This document shows positions 51,867 through 61,426 of a stretch of DNA of 64,000 bases, piece after piece (the stretch's first letter is position 1; each line of letters opens with the position of its first letter). The notes under the pieces were generated by a model. The model was not told the origin of the DNA. It was given only the letters and a program-made list of their open reading frames with translations, and did not search any database. Source of the stretch: Gudongella sp046224405 (GTDB taxonomy: Bacteria > Bacillota > Clostridia > Tissierellales > Tissierellaceae); assembly GCF_046224405.1 (NCBI RefSeq), contig NZ_JBJXRK010000006.1, positions 43,437-107,436 of the forward strand, written 5' to 3'. Position numbers and translations under genes: made by a program.

Positions 51867-52313
51867 ATGAGCAGTAAAAAAACAAGGGAATTGTTCAAGT
51901 CAAGAGGTATAAAGAACACTCAGCAAAGACATTTGATCTATGAGTTCCTGAGTCGCAAGAAGCAACCCATAACTGCGGAAGAAATCTACATGATGCTTTC
52001 TAAAAAGGAAAAGACCAGGATGAACCTGTCCACCGTATACAGAATTCTTGATACCTTCACAAAAAAGGGATTGGTTCAAAAATCTGGCATTAACATAGAG
52101 GGGAAATCCACTTATGAGATCAATCATATGGACCATAGGCATCATCTTGTCTGCGTTAAGTGCAATAAAATTGTACCTATCAAGGGTTGTCCCCTGGAAG
52201 GATATGAAAGCTACCTGGCGGAGACAACAGATTTTGAGATTCTTGAGCACCACTTGGAAATAAAGGGAATATGCCCTGATTGCCAGGATGTGACAAACAG
52301 AAAAGATAAGTAA
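51867..52313 (+). CDS. Fur-family metal regulator, probably Zur
   Basis: A 148-residue Fur-family repressor: winged helix (NTQQRHLIYEFL, MNLSTVYRILDTF) and a dimerisation domain with HRHHLVC, plus two Cys pairs CVKC and CPDC that hold a structural zinc. As the last gene of a zinc importer operon it is most likely Zur and self-regulating with the operon, but Fur and PerR share the fold. GGGAGGTG precedes the ATG. Confidence 0.87.
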   Translation: MSSKKTRELFKSRGIKNTQQRHLIYEFLSRKKQPITAEEIYMMLSKKEKTRMNLSTVYRILDTFTKKGLVQKSGINIEGKSTYEINHMDHRHHLVCVKCNKIVPIKGCPLEGYESYLAETTDFEILEHHLEIKGICPDCQDVTNRKDK

Positions 52314-52330
52314 GTATAGCTTAAATTACA

Positions 52331-52359
52331 TTGCTTTTAAATTTTGCCTATGTTAAAAT
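52331..52359 (+). promoter_or_regulatory. Promoter of secG-hppA
   Basis: TTGCTT (52331-52336) and TAAAAT (52354-52359), spacer 17. Confidence 0.6.
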
Positions 52360-52414
52360 GGTAATGTTATAGACTTGAATATTAAATATTTTTTTATGTA
52401 CGGGAGGTGTAGTT

Positions 52415-52639
52415 ATGACGACTTTATTCTCAGTTTTAATGTTGATTTCCAGCGGTACCCTCATAGGAAGTATTCTTATGCAGGAAAGTAAATCTGAAGG
52501 TTTGGGAGCCATTGGCGGTGGTACTGATTCCATGTTTGGCAAAAGTGTGGGAACAAGCCGACAGGCAATGCTTAGGAAGGTAACAATTGTGTCAGCAGTG
52601 GTATTTATGATTTCAGCTGTTGCGTTGGCAGCGGTATAA
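52415..52639 (+). CDS. secG: SecG preprotein translocase subunit
   Basis: A 74-residue SecG with two membrane helices (residues 2-20 and 52-72) separated by the conserved loop MQESKSEGLGAIGGGTDSMF. It assists SecYE-driven export. GGGAGGTG upstream. The pyrophosphatase gene follows after 16 bases and is likely co-transcribed. Confidence 0.93.
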   Translation: MTTLFSVLMLISSGTLIGSILMQESKSEGLGAIGGGTDSMFGKSVGTSRQAMLRKVTIVSAVVFMISAVALAAV

Positions 52640-52655
52640 TAAGGAGGAAGGTAAA

Positions 52656-54656
52656 ATGAGTTTTGCTTTATATGCCGCTCCAATTGTGGGAGTGGTTGCT
52701 TTGTTGTTTGCATTCTACAAAGCATCATCAATCAATAAGGTTAGTCCTGGAAATGACAGGATGAAGGAAATCGCAGCGTATATTCAGGAAGGTGCAATGG
52801 CATTCTTGTCAAGACAGTACAAATCCCTGGGTATTTTTGTTGCCGTACTATTCGTAATACTTGCAGTGGTAATTGGAATGACAACTGCAATTACATTCCT
52901 ATTTGGAGCACTTTTCTCAATAATGGCTGGTTTCTTCGGTATGAGAGTTGCTACAAAGGCGAATGTAAGAACAGCAAATGCAGCAATGGAAAGCGGTATG
53001 ACAAAGGCACTGAATGTTGCATTCTCAGGTGGAGCAGTAATGGGAATGAGCGTTGTAGGTCTTGGTCTTCTGGGAATAGGCGTATCTTATATAGTTTTTA
53101 GAGACCCTGCAATAATAACCGGATTCGGACTTGGAGCATCATCAATAGCCCTGTTTGCCAGAGTAGGTGGAGGTATTTACACTAAAGCCGCTGACGTTGG
53201 AGCTGACCTTGTAGGTAAGGTTGAAGCTGGAATACCTGAGGACGATCCAAGAAACCCTGCAGTAATCGCAGATAATGTTGGAGACAACGTAGGCGATGTT
53301 GCTGGAATGGGTGCAGACCTTTTTGAATCATATGTCGGAGCTATCGTATCAGCAGTAACCTTGGGACTTATTGCCTATGGAGATAATGGAGTCTTCTTTG
53401 CATTCGGTCTTGCAGCAGTTGGAATTCTTGCTTCAATAGTTGGAGTTTTCTTTGTCAGAGGAGATGGAGATCCTCAAAAATCACTAGACAAGGGAACACT
53501 TGTCAGTTCATTGTTGACAATGATAGTTGGAGCTTTACTTAGCATTATGATTTTAGGATCATTCCAACCGTTTGTAGCAATAATAGCAGGTCTTGTTGTT
53601 GGACTTACTATTGCCAAGATTACAGAGTACTTTACATCAGCTGAGTATAATCCTGTAAAAAGGATTGCCAAGGAATCAGAGACTGGAGCGTCAACAAACA
53701 TCATCGGTGGATTATCAGTAGGAATGATGTCTACAGCACTGCCGATAATTGTAATAGCTATAGGTATCCTGGTTGCATATTTTGTTTCAGGTGGAGCTGC
53801 AGAGCCTGCTAAAGGACTTTACGGAATTGCGCTTGCTGCGGTAGGAATGCTTTCAACTGCAGGTATGACCATAGCCGTGGATGCATACGGACCCATAGCA
53901 GACAATGCAGGTGGAATTGCAGAGATGTGCAAGCTACCTGAAGATGTTAGAAAAATAACCGACAAGCTTGACTCAGTTGGTAATACAACAGCTGCAATCG
54001 GAAAGGGATTTGCAATCGGATCAGCGGCACTTACAGCACTGGCCCTATTCTCATCCTACACACAGGCAGTTCAACTGACCGCAATTGACCTTACAAAGCC
54101 AGCTGTTATAGCAGGTCTTCTAATAGGAGGAATGCTTCCATTCCTATTTGCAGCCCTTACAATGGACGCTGTTGGAAAAGCTGCGTTCAGCATGATTGAG
54201 GAAGTAAGAAGACAGTTCAAGGAAATCCCTGGAATCATGGAAGGGACTACAACTCCTGAGTATGCAACCTGTGTTGACATCAGCACAAAGGCAGCACTTA
54301 AGGAAATGATAATACCAGGATTGCTGGCTGTTGCAGTACCTGTATTCATTGGACTGCTACTGGGAGCGGAAGCTCTTGGTGGACTTCTAGCAGGAGCACT
54401 TGTAACAGGAGTATTGATGGCAATCTTCATGTCAAATGCTGGAGGAGCATGGGACAATGCCAAGAAGTACATTGAAGAAGGACATCACGGTGGAAAAGGT
54501 AGCGAGGCCCACAAGGCTGCAGTAACTGGAGACACAGTAGGTGACCCATTCAAGGATACATCAGGCCCTTCATTGAATATCCTGATAAAGCTTATGACAA
54601 TCGTATCACTTGTATTTGCACAGATGTTTGTACTATACGGTGGAATATTGTTCTAG
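52656..54656 (+). CDS. hppA: Membrane-bound K+-dependent-type ion-pumping pyrophosphatase
   Basis: A 666-residue protein with about 15-16 membrane segments. It couples PPi hydrolysis to H+ or Na+ export. Catalytic motif DVGADLVGKVEAGIPEDDPR, NVGDNVGDVAGMGADLFESY, and the C-terminal GDTVGDPFKDTSGPSLNI. The GNTTAAIGKGFAIGS motif has Ala at the site that is Lys in K+-independent enzymes, so this is the K+-dependent class. Whether it pumps Na+ or H+ needs the position of the membrane glutamate. ATG at 52656 behind AAGGAGGAAGG. Confidence 0.93.
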   Translation: MSFALYAAPIVGVVALLFAFYKASSINKVSPGNDRMKEIAAYIQEGAMAFLSRQYKSLGIFVAVLFVILAVVIGMTTAITFLFGALFSIMAGFFGMRVATKANVRTANAAMESGMTKALNVAFSGGAVMGMSVVGLGLLGIGVSYIVFRDPAIITGFGLGASSIALFARVGGGIYTKAADVGADLVGKVEAGIPEDDPRNPAVIADNVGDNVGDVAGMGADLFESYVGAIVSAVTLGLIAYGDNGVFFAFGLAAVGILASIVGVFFVRGDGDPQKSLDKGTLVSSLLTMIVGALLSIMILGSFQPFVAIIAGLVVGLTIAKITEYFTSAEYNPVKRIAKESETGASTNIIGGLSVGMMSTALPIIVIAIGILVAYFVSGGAAEPAKGLYGIALAAVGMLSTAGMTIAVDAYGPIADNAGGIAEMCKLPEDVRKITDKLDSVGNTTAAIGKGFAIGSAALTALALFSSYTQAVQLTAIDLTKPAVIAGLLIGGMLPFLFAALTMDAVGKAAFSMIEEVRRQFKEIPGIMEGTTTPEYATCVDISTKAALKEMIIPGLLAVAVPVFIGLLLGAEALGGLLAGALVTGVLMAIFMSNAGGAWDNAKKYIEEGHHGGKGSEAHKAAVTGDTVGDPFKDTSGPSLNILIKLMTIVSLVFAQMFVLYGGILF

Positions 54657-54662
54657 ATAAAG

Positions 54663-54690
54663 AGCCCTCCCTATGGAGGGTTTTTTCTTG
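54663..54690 (+). terminator. Terminator after hppA
   Basis: AGCCCTCC pairs with GGAGGGTT around CTAT (one G-T), followed by TTTTC. Confidence 0.88.
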
Positions 54691-54767
54691 TGTATTACAC
54701 TGTATAAATTTCTGTGAATATGATATAATTCTATGTTGTGACACAGTTGAGAAGAAGGATGGAGAGA

Positions 54768-55544
54768 ATGGAAAACTATGTTGAAATAGATGGCCTAAAA
54801 ATCAACTACATAAAGACGGGCTCAGGAGAACCAGTCCTAGTGCTTCATGGCTGGGGGGCCAGCATAGAAACAGTAATGCCAATTGTGAATACCCTGAAGA
54901 AGGACCACACCATATTTGCTCTTGACCTACCAGGCTTTGGAAAATCCCAGATGCCGGAGGAGGTATTCGGATCCTTCTGCTATGCGGATATAGTGAAGGA
55001 GTTTATGGATAGACTAATTCCAGGGAAACTATCACTGGTGGGGCATTCCTTCGGTGGCAAGCTATCAATAATTTTGTCATCCAAGTATCCAGACCGAATC
55101 AACAGGGTTGTGCTGATTGACAGTGCAGGTCTTATACCAAAAAGGACCTTGAAGTACCACCTTAAGGTAAAAGCATTTAAGCTTCTAAAAAAACTGTATA
55201 CAACCTTTGTATTTTGGGAAAACAAGGAAAAGAGGTTGGAGAAGCTCTACAAGAAATTCGGTTCTGACGACTACCAGAACAGCTCAGGTGTAATGAGAAA
55301 GATATTGGTAAGGGTTGTAAATGAGAATCTAAAGCCAATTCTAAAGGACATAAAGGCACCGACCCTACTGATCTGGGGTGATCAGGATGATTCAACTCCC
55401 CTATACATGGGACATATAATGGAAAAGGAGATCAATGATAGCGGTCTTGTGGTCTTTGAAGGAGCGGGGCACTATTCATACCTGGATGACTACAATAAGT
55501 TTACCAGAGTGATGGAAGCCTTTTTCAAATCAGAAGCCCAATAA
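54768..55544 (+). CDS. Alpha/beta hydrolase
   Basis: A 258-residue alpha/beta-hydrolase fold protein. Oxyanion HGWGAS, nucleophile GHSFGG, acid Asp in WGDQDDSTP and His in GAGHYSYLD make a full catalytic triad. No signal peptide. ATG at 54768 is placed eight bases after AAGGA; earlier starts at 54738 and 54759 fit less well. It heads a group with a membrane Mur-ligase-like protein and Ddl, implying a cell-wall-related ester or amide substrate, but this is inferred from position only. Confidence 0.85.
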   Translation: MENYVEIDGLKINYIKTGSGEPVLVLHGWGASIETVMPIVNTLKKDHTIFALDLPGFGKSQMPEEVFGSFCYADIVKEFMDRLIPGKLSLVGHSFGGKLSIILSSKYPDRINRVVLIDSAGLIPKRTLKYHLKVKAFKLLKKLYTTFVFWENKEKRLEKLYKKFGSDDYQNSSGVMRKILVRVVNENLKPILKDIKAPTLLIWGDQDDSTPLYMGHIMEKEINDSGLVVFEGAGHYSYLDDYNKFTRVMEAFFKSEAQ

Positions 55545-55574
55545 TCATTTGGCAAACAAATTTGGAGGAAAATG

Positions 55575-57089
55575 ATGAGTTTAATTATAATTTCAATATT
55601 TATACTGGTTGCAACTATTTCAGTGCAGCTTATGAGCAAGAGGACAAAGGATTCGCTTCATATGGTACAGCTTGAAGGCTATTTGGCGGACCACTATCTG
55701 AAGTGGCTTTCGATGAACAAGAAAAAGGCATACAGCCTTTCAGGAAATGAAGCTCCCATAAAGAAACCATTGGTTATGACGCAAAGGGCAACCAGGCTAT
55801 TTAGAGCTAATTTCATCATATCTGCGGTATTTGTTGCACTGCCGTCAATTCTTGTATATTCGGTTACAAGTAATCTGATTATGGGAGTTGGACTTCTTGT
55901 TGTGGCAATGGCAGCCGTATATTACTACCAACCTTTAGTAATGGTCCTTTCCACAATGGTAATGAAGCCTATTGAGGACAATATCAACATGGGGTATTAC
56001 AGGGCCGCCCAGAACAAGGTGAAGTCAAGAGAAAACCTAGAGGTGGTTGGCGTAACTGGAAGCTTCGGGAAAACAAGCACCAAGTTCATTGTGGGGACTA
56101 TTCTTTCACAGAGGTTCAATGTCCTAAACACACCTGAATCATACAACACACCTATGGGACTATCGAAAGTAATAAACAACGATCTCTCAGATGAGCATGA
56201 AGTTTTCGTTGCGGAAATGGGAGCCAAGAAAATAGGTGAAATCAGGGAGGTTGCACAACTTGCGCAGCCTAGGATTGGAATATTGACATCAATCGGTCCA
56301 GTCCACATGGATACCTACAAGAACATTGACAACATAATGAAAACAAAATACGAGCTTATTGAAGCTCTTCCAACTGATGGAATAGCTGTTTTCAACTATG
56401 ACAATGAATATGTTAAGAAGCTTGCGGATAAAACATTCAAGGAAAAGATGCTCTATGGACTTGAGAATGTAGAGGAGCTTGACATTTATGCAGAGGATAT
56501 AGTTGTAAATGAGAAGGGCTCTGAATTTACCCTTAGGGATAAGGAAGGAAACAGCGTCAGATGCAAGACAAGGCTTTTAGGTAAGCATAACATCTATAAC
56601 CTCCTTGCGGGTGCATGTGCCTCAAAAATTCTTGGTCTTTCCTTTGAGGAGATAAGTATGGGAATTGAAAAGATTGAGCCTGTTGAACACAGATTGAACC
56701 TGATTGAATCGGCGAACGGCGTCATAATAATAGATGATGCATTCAACTCAAATCCAGTGGGTACAAAAGCTGCACTTGAAGTGCTTTCTCAGTTCAGGGA
56801 GGGCAGAAAAATCATAGTAACTCCTGGAATGATTGAGCTGGGTGAAATGGAGGAGTCGGCAAATCGTGAATTTGGGGTAAATATTGGTAAGGTGTGTGAT
56901 TATGTCATTCTGGTAGGCGAACAGAGAACTAAACCTATTTATGAGGGACTAATGGAAACATCCTTTAATCCATCCAATATTTTCGTAGTGAATAATCTTC
57001 AGGAGGCTACCGAGGAGATAGGTAAGATAACCAAGCCAAAGGACGTAGTGTTGTTTGAGAATGATCTACCGGACAATTACAGCGAATAG
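55575..57089 (+). CDS. Membrane-anchored MurF-like Mur ligase
   Basis: A 504-residue Mur-ligase family protein with an atypical design. Residues 1-120 carry three membrane segments in place of the UDP-binding domain of MurF. The ATPase domain follows: GVTGSFGKTSTKF (P-loop), FVAEMGAKKIGEI, SIGPVHMDTY; then the C-terminal ligase domain with EHRLNLI and IDDAFNSNPVG. It ends in ENDLPDNYSE without the usual MurF tail. It joins an amino acid or dipeptide to an unknown acceptor at the membrane, by family logic. The Ddl gene follows by 17 bases. Confidence 0.82.
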   Translation: MSLIIISIFILVATISVQLMSKRTKDSLHMVQLEGYLADHYLKWLSMNKKKAYSLSGNEAPIKKPLVMTQRATRLFRANFIISAVFVALPSILVYSVTSNLIMGVGLLVVAMAAVYYYQPLVMVLSTMVMKPIEDNINMGYYRAAQNKVKSRENLEVVGVTGSFGKTSTKFIVGTILSQRFNVLNTPESYNTPMGLSKVINNDLSDEHEVFVAEMGAKKIGEIREVAQLAQPRIGILTSIGPVHMDTYKNIDNIMKTKYELIEALPTDGIAVFNYDNEYVKKLADKTFKEKMLYGLENVEELDIYAEDIVVNEKGSEFTLRDKEGNSVRCKTRLLGKHNIYNLLAGACASKILGLSFEEISMGIEKIEPVEHRLNLIESANGVIIIDDAFNSNPVGTKAALEVLSQFREGRKIIVTPGMIELGEMEESANREFGVNIGKVCDYVILVGEQRTKPIYEGLMETSFNPSNIFVVNNLQEATEEIGKITKPKDVVLFENDLPDNYSE

Positions 57090-57106
57090 CAAGAGGAGGT
57101 CTGACA

Positions 57107-58276
57107 ATGAAAAAAGTAGGAGTGCTTTTTGGAGGCAGGAGTGTTGAACACGAAGTATCTGTAATAACGGCAATGCAGATTATTGAGAATATGGACAGAA
57201 GTAAATACGAGCCAGTCGCAATCTATGTCACCAAAGAAGGCAAATGGTTAACAGGAAAATCATTGTTAAATTTTGAGAGCTTCAAAAACAATGATTTTAA
57301 GGATGCTAAGCGAATTATGATCTCACCAAATCATAACGACGGGAACCTTTATGCTCACCCTGAGGAGACCGGGTTGTTTGGTAAGAAGATCGTGGAAACC
57401 ATTGACATATTCTTTCCTGCATTTCATGGAACCAACGGTGAGGATGGATCAGCTCAAGGTCTGTTGGAATTTGTAAACAAACCCTATGTTGGAGCAGGAC
57501 TTCTCGCATCGTCAGTAGGTATGGATAAAATTGTGATGAAGGATGTATACAAGGCAAATGGCATTCCTGTAGTGGACTATATGTGGTTTTACAGAACCCA
57601 GTGGGAAGCTGACAAGGCTGGTTCCATTGCTGAGGTTGAATCAAGACTTGGTTACCCAGTTTTCGTTAAGCCTTCAAATCTTGGTTCAAGTATAGGAATT
57701 TCCAAAGCAAAGAACAAGGAAATGCTCCAGGTTGCCTTGGAGATAGCAGCAAGCTATGACAGAAAGATAATTGTGGAAAAGGCAGTAGAGGAACCTAGGG
57801 AAATCAACTGCGCAGTGATGGGCTACAATCACGAGGTTGAGGTATCTGAATGCGAAGAGCCACTGGGCTGGAATGAAATACTTTCATTTGATGACAAGTA
57901 TGTAAGGAAGGATTCCAAAACATCAGATTCTGCCAACAAGAATAGGGCAATACCAGCAAATATTGAAGAAAATACTAGGCTTGAAATAGAGAAACTTGCC
58001 AAGGAAGCCTTTACCGTAATAGACGGAAGAGGGAATGCCAGAATAGATTTCCTTATAGACAAAAGTGGAAAGGTTTTTGTAAATGAGATTAATACCCTTC
58101 CCGGTTCGATTGCATTCTACCTTTGGGAAGGAAAGGGTTATGACTTCAAGGCTCTTGTTAACAAGATGATCGAAATTTCCTTGATAACACACAAGGAAAA
58201 GAACTCCAACATGTATGTTTATGAGTCAAACCTATTTAAAAGAACCCAATTTGGCGCGAAAACAGGTAAAATGTAA
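57107..58276 (+). CDS. ddl: D-alanine-D-alanine ligase family protein
   Basis: A 389-residue ATP-grasp ligase. VLFGGRSVEHEVSVITA (N-terminal), FPAFHGTNGEDGSAQG, FVKPSNLGSSIGISKAKN (ATP binding), INEINTLPGSIAFYLWE (metal and product pocket). Length exceeds typical Ddl (about 310-360) by a longer central part. The start GKEE-like residues do not identify VanA-type D-Ala-D-Lac specificity. Next to a Mur ligase, it supplies a D-amino-acid dipeptide. Confidence 0.88.
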   Translation: MKKVGVLFGGRSVEHEVSVITAMQIIENMDRSKYEPVAIYVTKEGKWLTGKSLLNFESFKNNDFKDAKRIMISPNHNDGNLYAHPEETGLFGKKIVETIDIFFPAFHGTNGEDGSAQGLLEFVNKPYVGAGLLASSVGMDKIVMKDVYKANGIPVVDYMWFYRTQWEADKAGSIAEVESRLGYPVFVKPSNLGSSIGISKAKNKEMLQVALEIAASYDRKIIVEKAVEEPREINCAVMGYNHEVEVSECEEPLGWNEILSFDDKYVRKDSKTSDSANKNRAIPANIEENTRLEIEKLAKEAFTVIDGRGNARIDFLIDKSGKVFVNEINTLPGSIAFYLWEGKGYDFKALVNKMIEISLITHKEKNSNMYVYESNLFKRTQFGAKTGKM

Positions 58277-58305
58277 GATATTTTATATATCTTACATTTT
58301 TTTAA
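58269..58305 (+). terminator. Terminator after ddl
   Basis: AAATGTAAGATAT and ATATCTTACATTT pair around a TTTAT-type loop and are followed by TTTT. The stem includes the ddl stop codon. Confidence 0.88.
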
Positions 58306-58348
58306 CAGAAAGGGTAAATACTAAGTATTGAAAGAAGGGGGATTTACA

Positions 58349-60481
58349 ATGGCTATAAGGGAAGAAATAATAAAGCTTATGGAGGGAAAGAAATATAAGC
58401 CGTTACTCAAGGAGGAACTGGCTGCAAGATTTAATATCGGAAAGGGGGAGCAGAAGGAATTCTTTAAGGTGTTGGACGGAATGGAGAAGGAAGGGGTACT
58501 CCTAAAGGCCAGGAATGACAGATACGGTCTGATAAATCCTGAGTTTCTTGTAATAGGAAGACTTGAAGGAAATGAAAAGGGCTTTGGTTTTGTAATATCA
58601 AAGGACAGACCTGGAGAGGATATCTTTATTCCTGCAGATTCCATGAACACTGCAATGCACGGAGACAAGGTAATTGCAAACCTGATAAAGGGCAGACAGG
58701 CTGGCAGAAAGCAGGAAGGCGAGATAATTCGGGTGCTTGAAAGAGCAAATGAATCGGTGATAGGGACGTATGAAGACAGTGGAAACTTTGGATTCGTAAT
58801 ACCTGATAACCATAAGATTGCATATGATATATTCATTCCTAAAGGAAAAACAATGGAGGCTAAAGACGGTCAGAAGGTTGTGGTAGGAATCGAAAAATGG
58901 CCAGAATTCAGAAGGAATCCTGAAGGTTCCATTATAGAGGTACTTGGATTTCTAACAGACAAGGGCACTGATATCCTATCCATAATAAGGCAGTTCAAGC
59001 TACCAGAGGAGTTTACCGAAGAGGTTAGAGCTGAGGCAATTAAAATACCGTCAACCATTGATGAAAATGAAATTAAGAATAGAAAGGACTTAAGGGATTT
59101 AAAGACCTTTACCATAGATGGAGCAGATGCAAAGGATCTGGACGATGCAATATCAATAGAAAAGCTTGATAATGATAAGTATAGGCTAGGTGTTCACATA
59201 GCAGATGTGTCCCATTATGTAAGACCAGGGAGCCAGCTTGATAGAGAAGCCTTGAACAGAGGGAATTCGGTGTATCTTCTGGACAGAGTAATACCTATGC
59301 TCCCACACGAGCTGAGCAACGGAATATGCTCCTTGAATCCCAATGTTGACAGGCTTACAATGTCGGTGTTCATGGACATAGACAAGAATGGAAAGGTTGT
59401 CTATCATGAAATCCATGAATCTGTAATCAACAGTAAGGCCAGACTAGTATATGATGATGTATCAGATCTTATTGAAGGAACTGATGAAAAGGCTGCAGAG
59501 AAGCTCTCCCTTGTGGCTGAAGAGCTTTTCATCATGAAGGAATTGATGGATATTCTAAGGAAGCACAGGGATAAAAGAGGAAGCATAGACTTCGATTTTC
59601 CGGAGAGCTATATAGAGCTTGATGAAAACGGCAAGCCAGTTGATGTAAGGAAGCTGGAAAGAAGGGTTGCAAACAGGCTAATAGAGGAATTTATGCTCGT
59701 TACCAATGAAACGGTTGCTGAACGTTTCTTCTGGGAGGAAATACCCTTCCTCTACAGAATCCATGAAGAACCAAACAGTGAAAGGGTTGAGGATTTTCAA
59801 AAATTCATCCATAACTTTGGCTATTCAATAAAGGGAAAGGAGCTGCATCCAAAGGATTTCCAGATTTTGACCCAGGAAATTAAGGGAAAGAGAGAGGAGC
59901 CCGTAATTTCCACGTTGCTTCTTAGAACCATGCAAAAGGCCGTTTACAGTGCAGACCCAGGCATTCACTTTGGATTGGCTGCCCAATACTATTCACACTT
60001 CACTTCGCCAATCAGAAGATATCCTGACCTGGAGATTCACAGGATAATTAAGGATTCAATCCATGGGAGAATGAACCAGAAGAAGATGGACATGCTGGAT
60101 GGATTGCTACCCGAGATAGCAGAACACACCTCAATGACCGAGAGAAGGGCTGAGGAGGCCGAGAGGGAGGTTGACGACCTTAAGAAGGCCCAATATATGG
60201 CTGAAAGAATTGGAGAGGAATACGAGGGCCTGGTGTCCTCAGTTACCAGCTTTGGTTTGTTCGTTCAGCTTGAAAATACAATTGAGGGGCTTGTCCACTT
60301 CAGCAACATGGTTGATGATTTCTACTTCTTTGATGAGGACAACTATATGATAGTCGGAGAAAGGACAAAAACCACATACAGACTGGGGGATCCCGTCAAG
60401 GTAAAAGTAATTGGAGCTGATGTTGGTAAGAAAAACATAGATTTTCAGCTTATAAATGAGGAAGTTGACACAGATGAGTAA
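58349..60481 (+). CDS. rnr: Ribonuclease R
   Basis: A 710-residue 3'-5' exoribonuclease: N-terminal winged helix, two cold-shock domains (LEGNEKGFGFVISKD, YEDSGNFGFVIPDN), the RNB catalytic domain (DGADAKDLDDAIS, four Asp for Mg2+), and an S1 domain (YEGLVSSVTSFGLFVQL). It degrades structured RNA and takes part in tmRNA-mediated quality control. ATG at 58349 with AGAAGGGGGA. smpB and ssrA follow. Confidence 0.95.
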   Translation: MAIREEIIKLMEGKKYKPLLKEELAARFNIGKGEQKEFFKVLDGMEKEGVLLKARNDRYGLINPEFLVIGRLEGNEKGFGFVISKDRPGEDIFIPADSMNTAMHGDKVIANLIKGRQAGRKQEGEIIRVLERANESVIGTYEDSGNFGFVIPDNHKIAYDIFIPKGKTMEAKDGQKVVVGIEKWPEFRRNPEGSIIEVLGFLTDKGTDILSIIRQFKLPEEFTEEVRAEAIKIPSTIDENEIKNRKDLRDLKTFTIDGADAKDLDDAISIEKLDNDKYRLGVHIADVSHYVRPGSQLDREALNRGNSVYLLDRVIPMLPHELSNGICSLNPNVDRLTMSVFMDIDKNGKVVYHEIHESVINSKARLVYDDVSDLIEGTDEKAAEKLSLVAEELFIMKELMDILRKHRDKRGSIDFDFPESYIELDENGKPVDVRKLERRVANRLIEEFMLVTNETVAERFFWEEIPFLYRIHEEPNSERVEDFQKFIHNFGYSIKGKELHPKDFQILTQEIKGKREEPVISTLLLRTMQKAVYSADPGIHFGLAAQYYSHFTSPIRRYPDLEIHRIIKDSIHGRMNQKKMDMLDGLLPEIAEHTSMTERRAEEAEREVDDLKKAQYMAERIGEEYEGLVSSVTSFGLFVQLENTIEGLVHFSNMVDDFYFFDEDNYMIVGERTKTTYRLGDPVKVKVIGADVGKKNIDFQLINEEVDTDE

Positions 60482-60525
60482 TTCTGCTACACTGGAAAAC
60501 GACAAACGATAAGGGATGGAATTAT

Positions 60526-60990
60526 ATGAAGAAAACAGGCACAAAATTGATTGCTTCAAATAAAAAGGCCAGGCATGAGTTCTTTATTGAAGAAACCTTT
60601 GAGGCCGGAATTGTCCTTACTGGAACTGAAGTGAAGTCCATAAGACAGGGGAAGGTCAACATCAAGGAATCCTATGCCTCTATAGAGAATGGAGAGGTTT
60701 ATATTACCGGCATGCACATCAGCCCCTATGAGCAGGGGAACATATACAATGTTGATCCGGTAAGAAAAAGGAAGCTTCTTTTACACAGGCGAGAAATAAG
60801 AAAGCTCATCGGTGAAACCCAGCAAAAGGGTTTCACCCTTGTGCCTCTTTCAATCTACCTGAAGGATGGTCTTGTTAAGATTGAGATTGCACTTGCAAAG
60901 GGTAAGAAACTTTACGACAAAAGACAGACCATGGCAAAGAAGGATGCTGAACGGAGGATACAGCAGCACTCCAGTGAAAAATACCAGTAG
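60526..60990 (+). CDS. smpB: SsrA-binding protein SmpB
   Basis: A 154-residue SmpB that brings tmRNA to stalled ribosomes. SNKKARHEFFIEETFEAGIVL, GTEVKSIRQGKVNIKES, and the C-terminal tail GKKLYDKRQTMAKKDAER that mimics codon-anticodon in the decoding site. It lies between rnr and ssrA, the usual order in Clostridia. Confidence 0.96.
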   Translation: MKKTGTKLIASNKKARHEFFIEETFEAGIVLTGTEVKSIRQGKVNIKESYASIENGEVYITGMHISPYEQGNIYNVDPVRKRKLLLHRREIRKLIGETQQKGFTLVPLSIYLKDGLVKIEIALAKGKKLYDKRQTMAKKDAERRIQQHSSEKYQ

Positions 60991-60998
60991 GGATTAGA

Positions 60999-61027
60999 TT
61001 GACATAAAGTCGAACATATGTTATAAT
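60999..61027 (+). promoter_or_regulatory. Promoter of ssrA
   Basis: TTGACA (60999-61004) and TATAAT (61022-61027), both consensus, spacer 17, with the RNA starting about 19 bases later. Confidence 0.88.
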
Positions 61028-61045
61028 TCTTATGTAATAACCAAT

Positions 61046-61396
61046 GGGGGCGAATTTGGTCTCGACGGGGATACGGAATCAGGAGTAGCGAGCCGTTGTC
61101 GCCAAGCAACGTTAAAAGTGGCAAACTAAATTAAACGCAAACGATAATTACGCACTAGCAGCCTAATAAGGCCGCTCGATTTAACCGGGAGTCCCACGAC
61201 CTGGATTGAATCGTCATTTTAGTGGGGAACCGAGTCCGGTAAAGCTTTGAGCCGGAAACGGAACTGATGAAGCTACCGAAGCTCATATCCAGTCAGCAGG
61301 AGATGAGTCGGGGGAATCCCAAATTGTTGGCTGCGCTCGGAGAAGCTCTTGTGGAAGGATTTTCGGACGTGAGTTCGACTCTCACCGCCTCCACCA
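61046..61396 (+). ncRNA. ssrA: tmRNA
   Basis: A 351-base transfer-messenger RNA. The acceptor stem GGGGGCG pairs with CGCCTCC, followed by encoded ACCA. The T-loop GGTTCGACT-like (GAGTTCGACTCTC) is present near the 3' end. The tag frame (61137-61163) reads ANDNYALAA then TAA TAA. It rescues stalled ribosomes with SmpB from the gene just upstream. Confidence 0.96.
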
Positions 61397-61426
61397 TTAA
61401 AACACTCAAATATTGATACAAAATAG

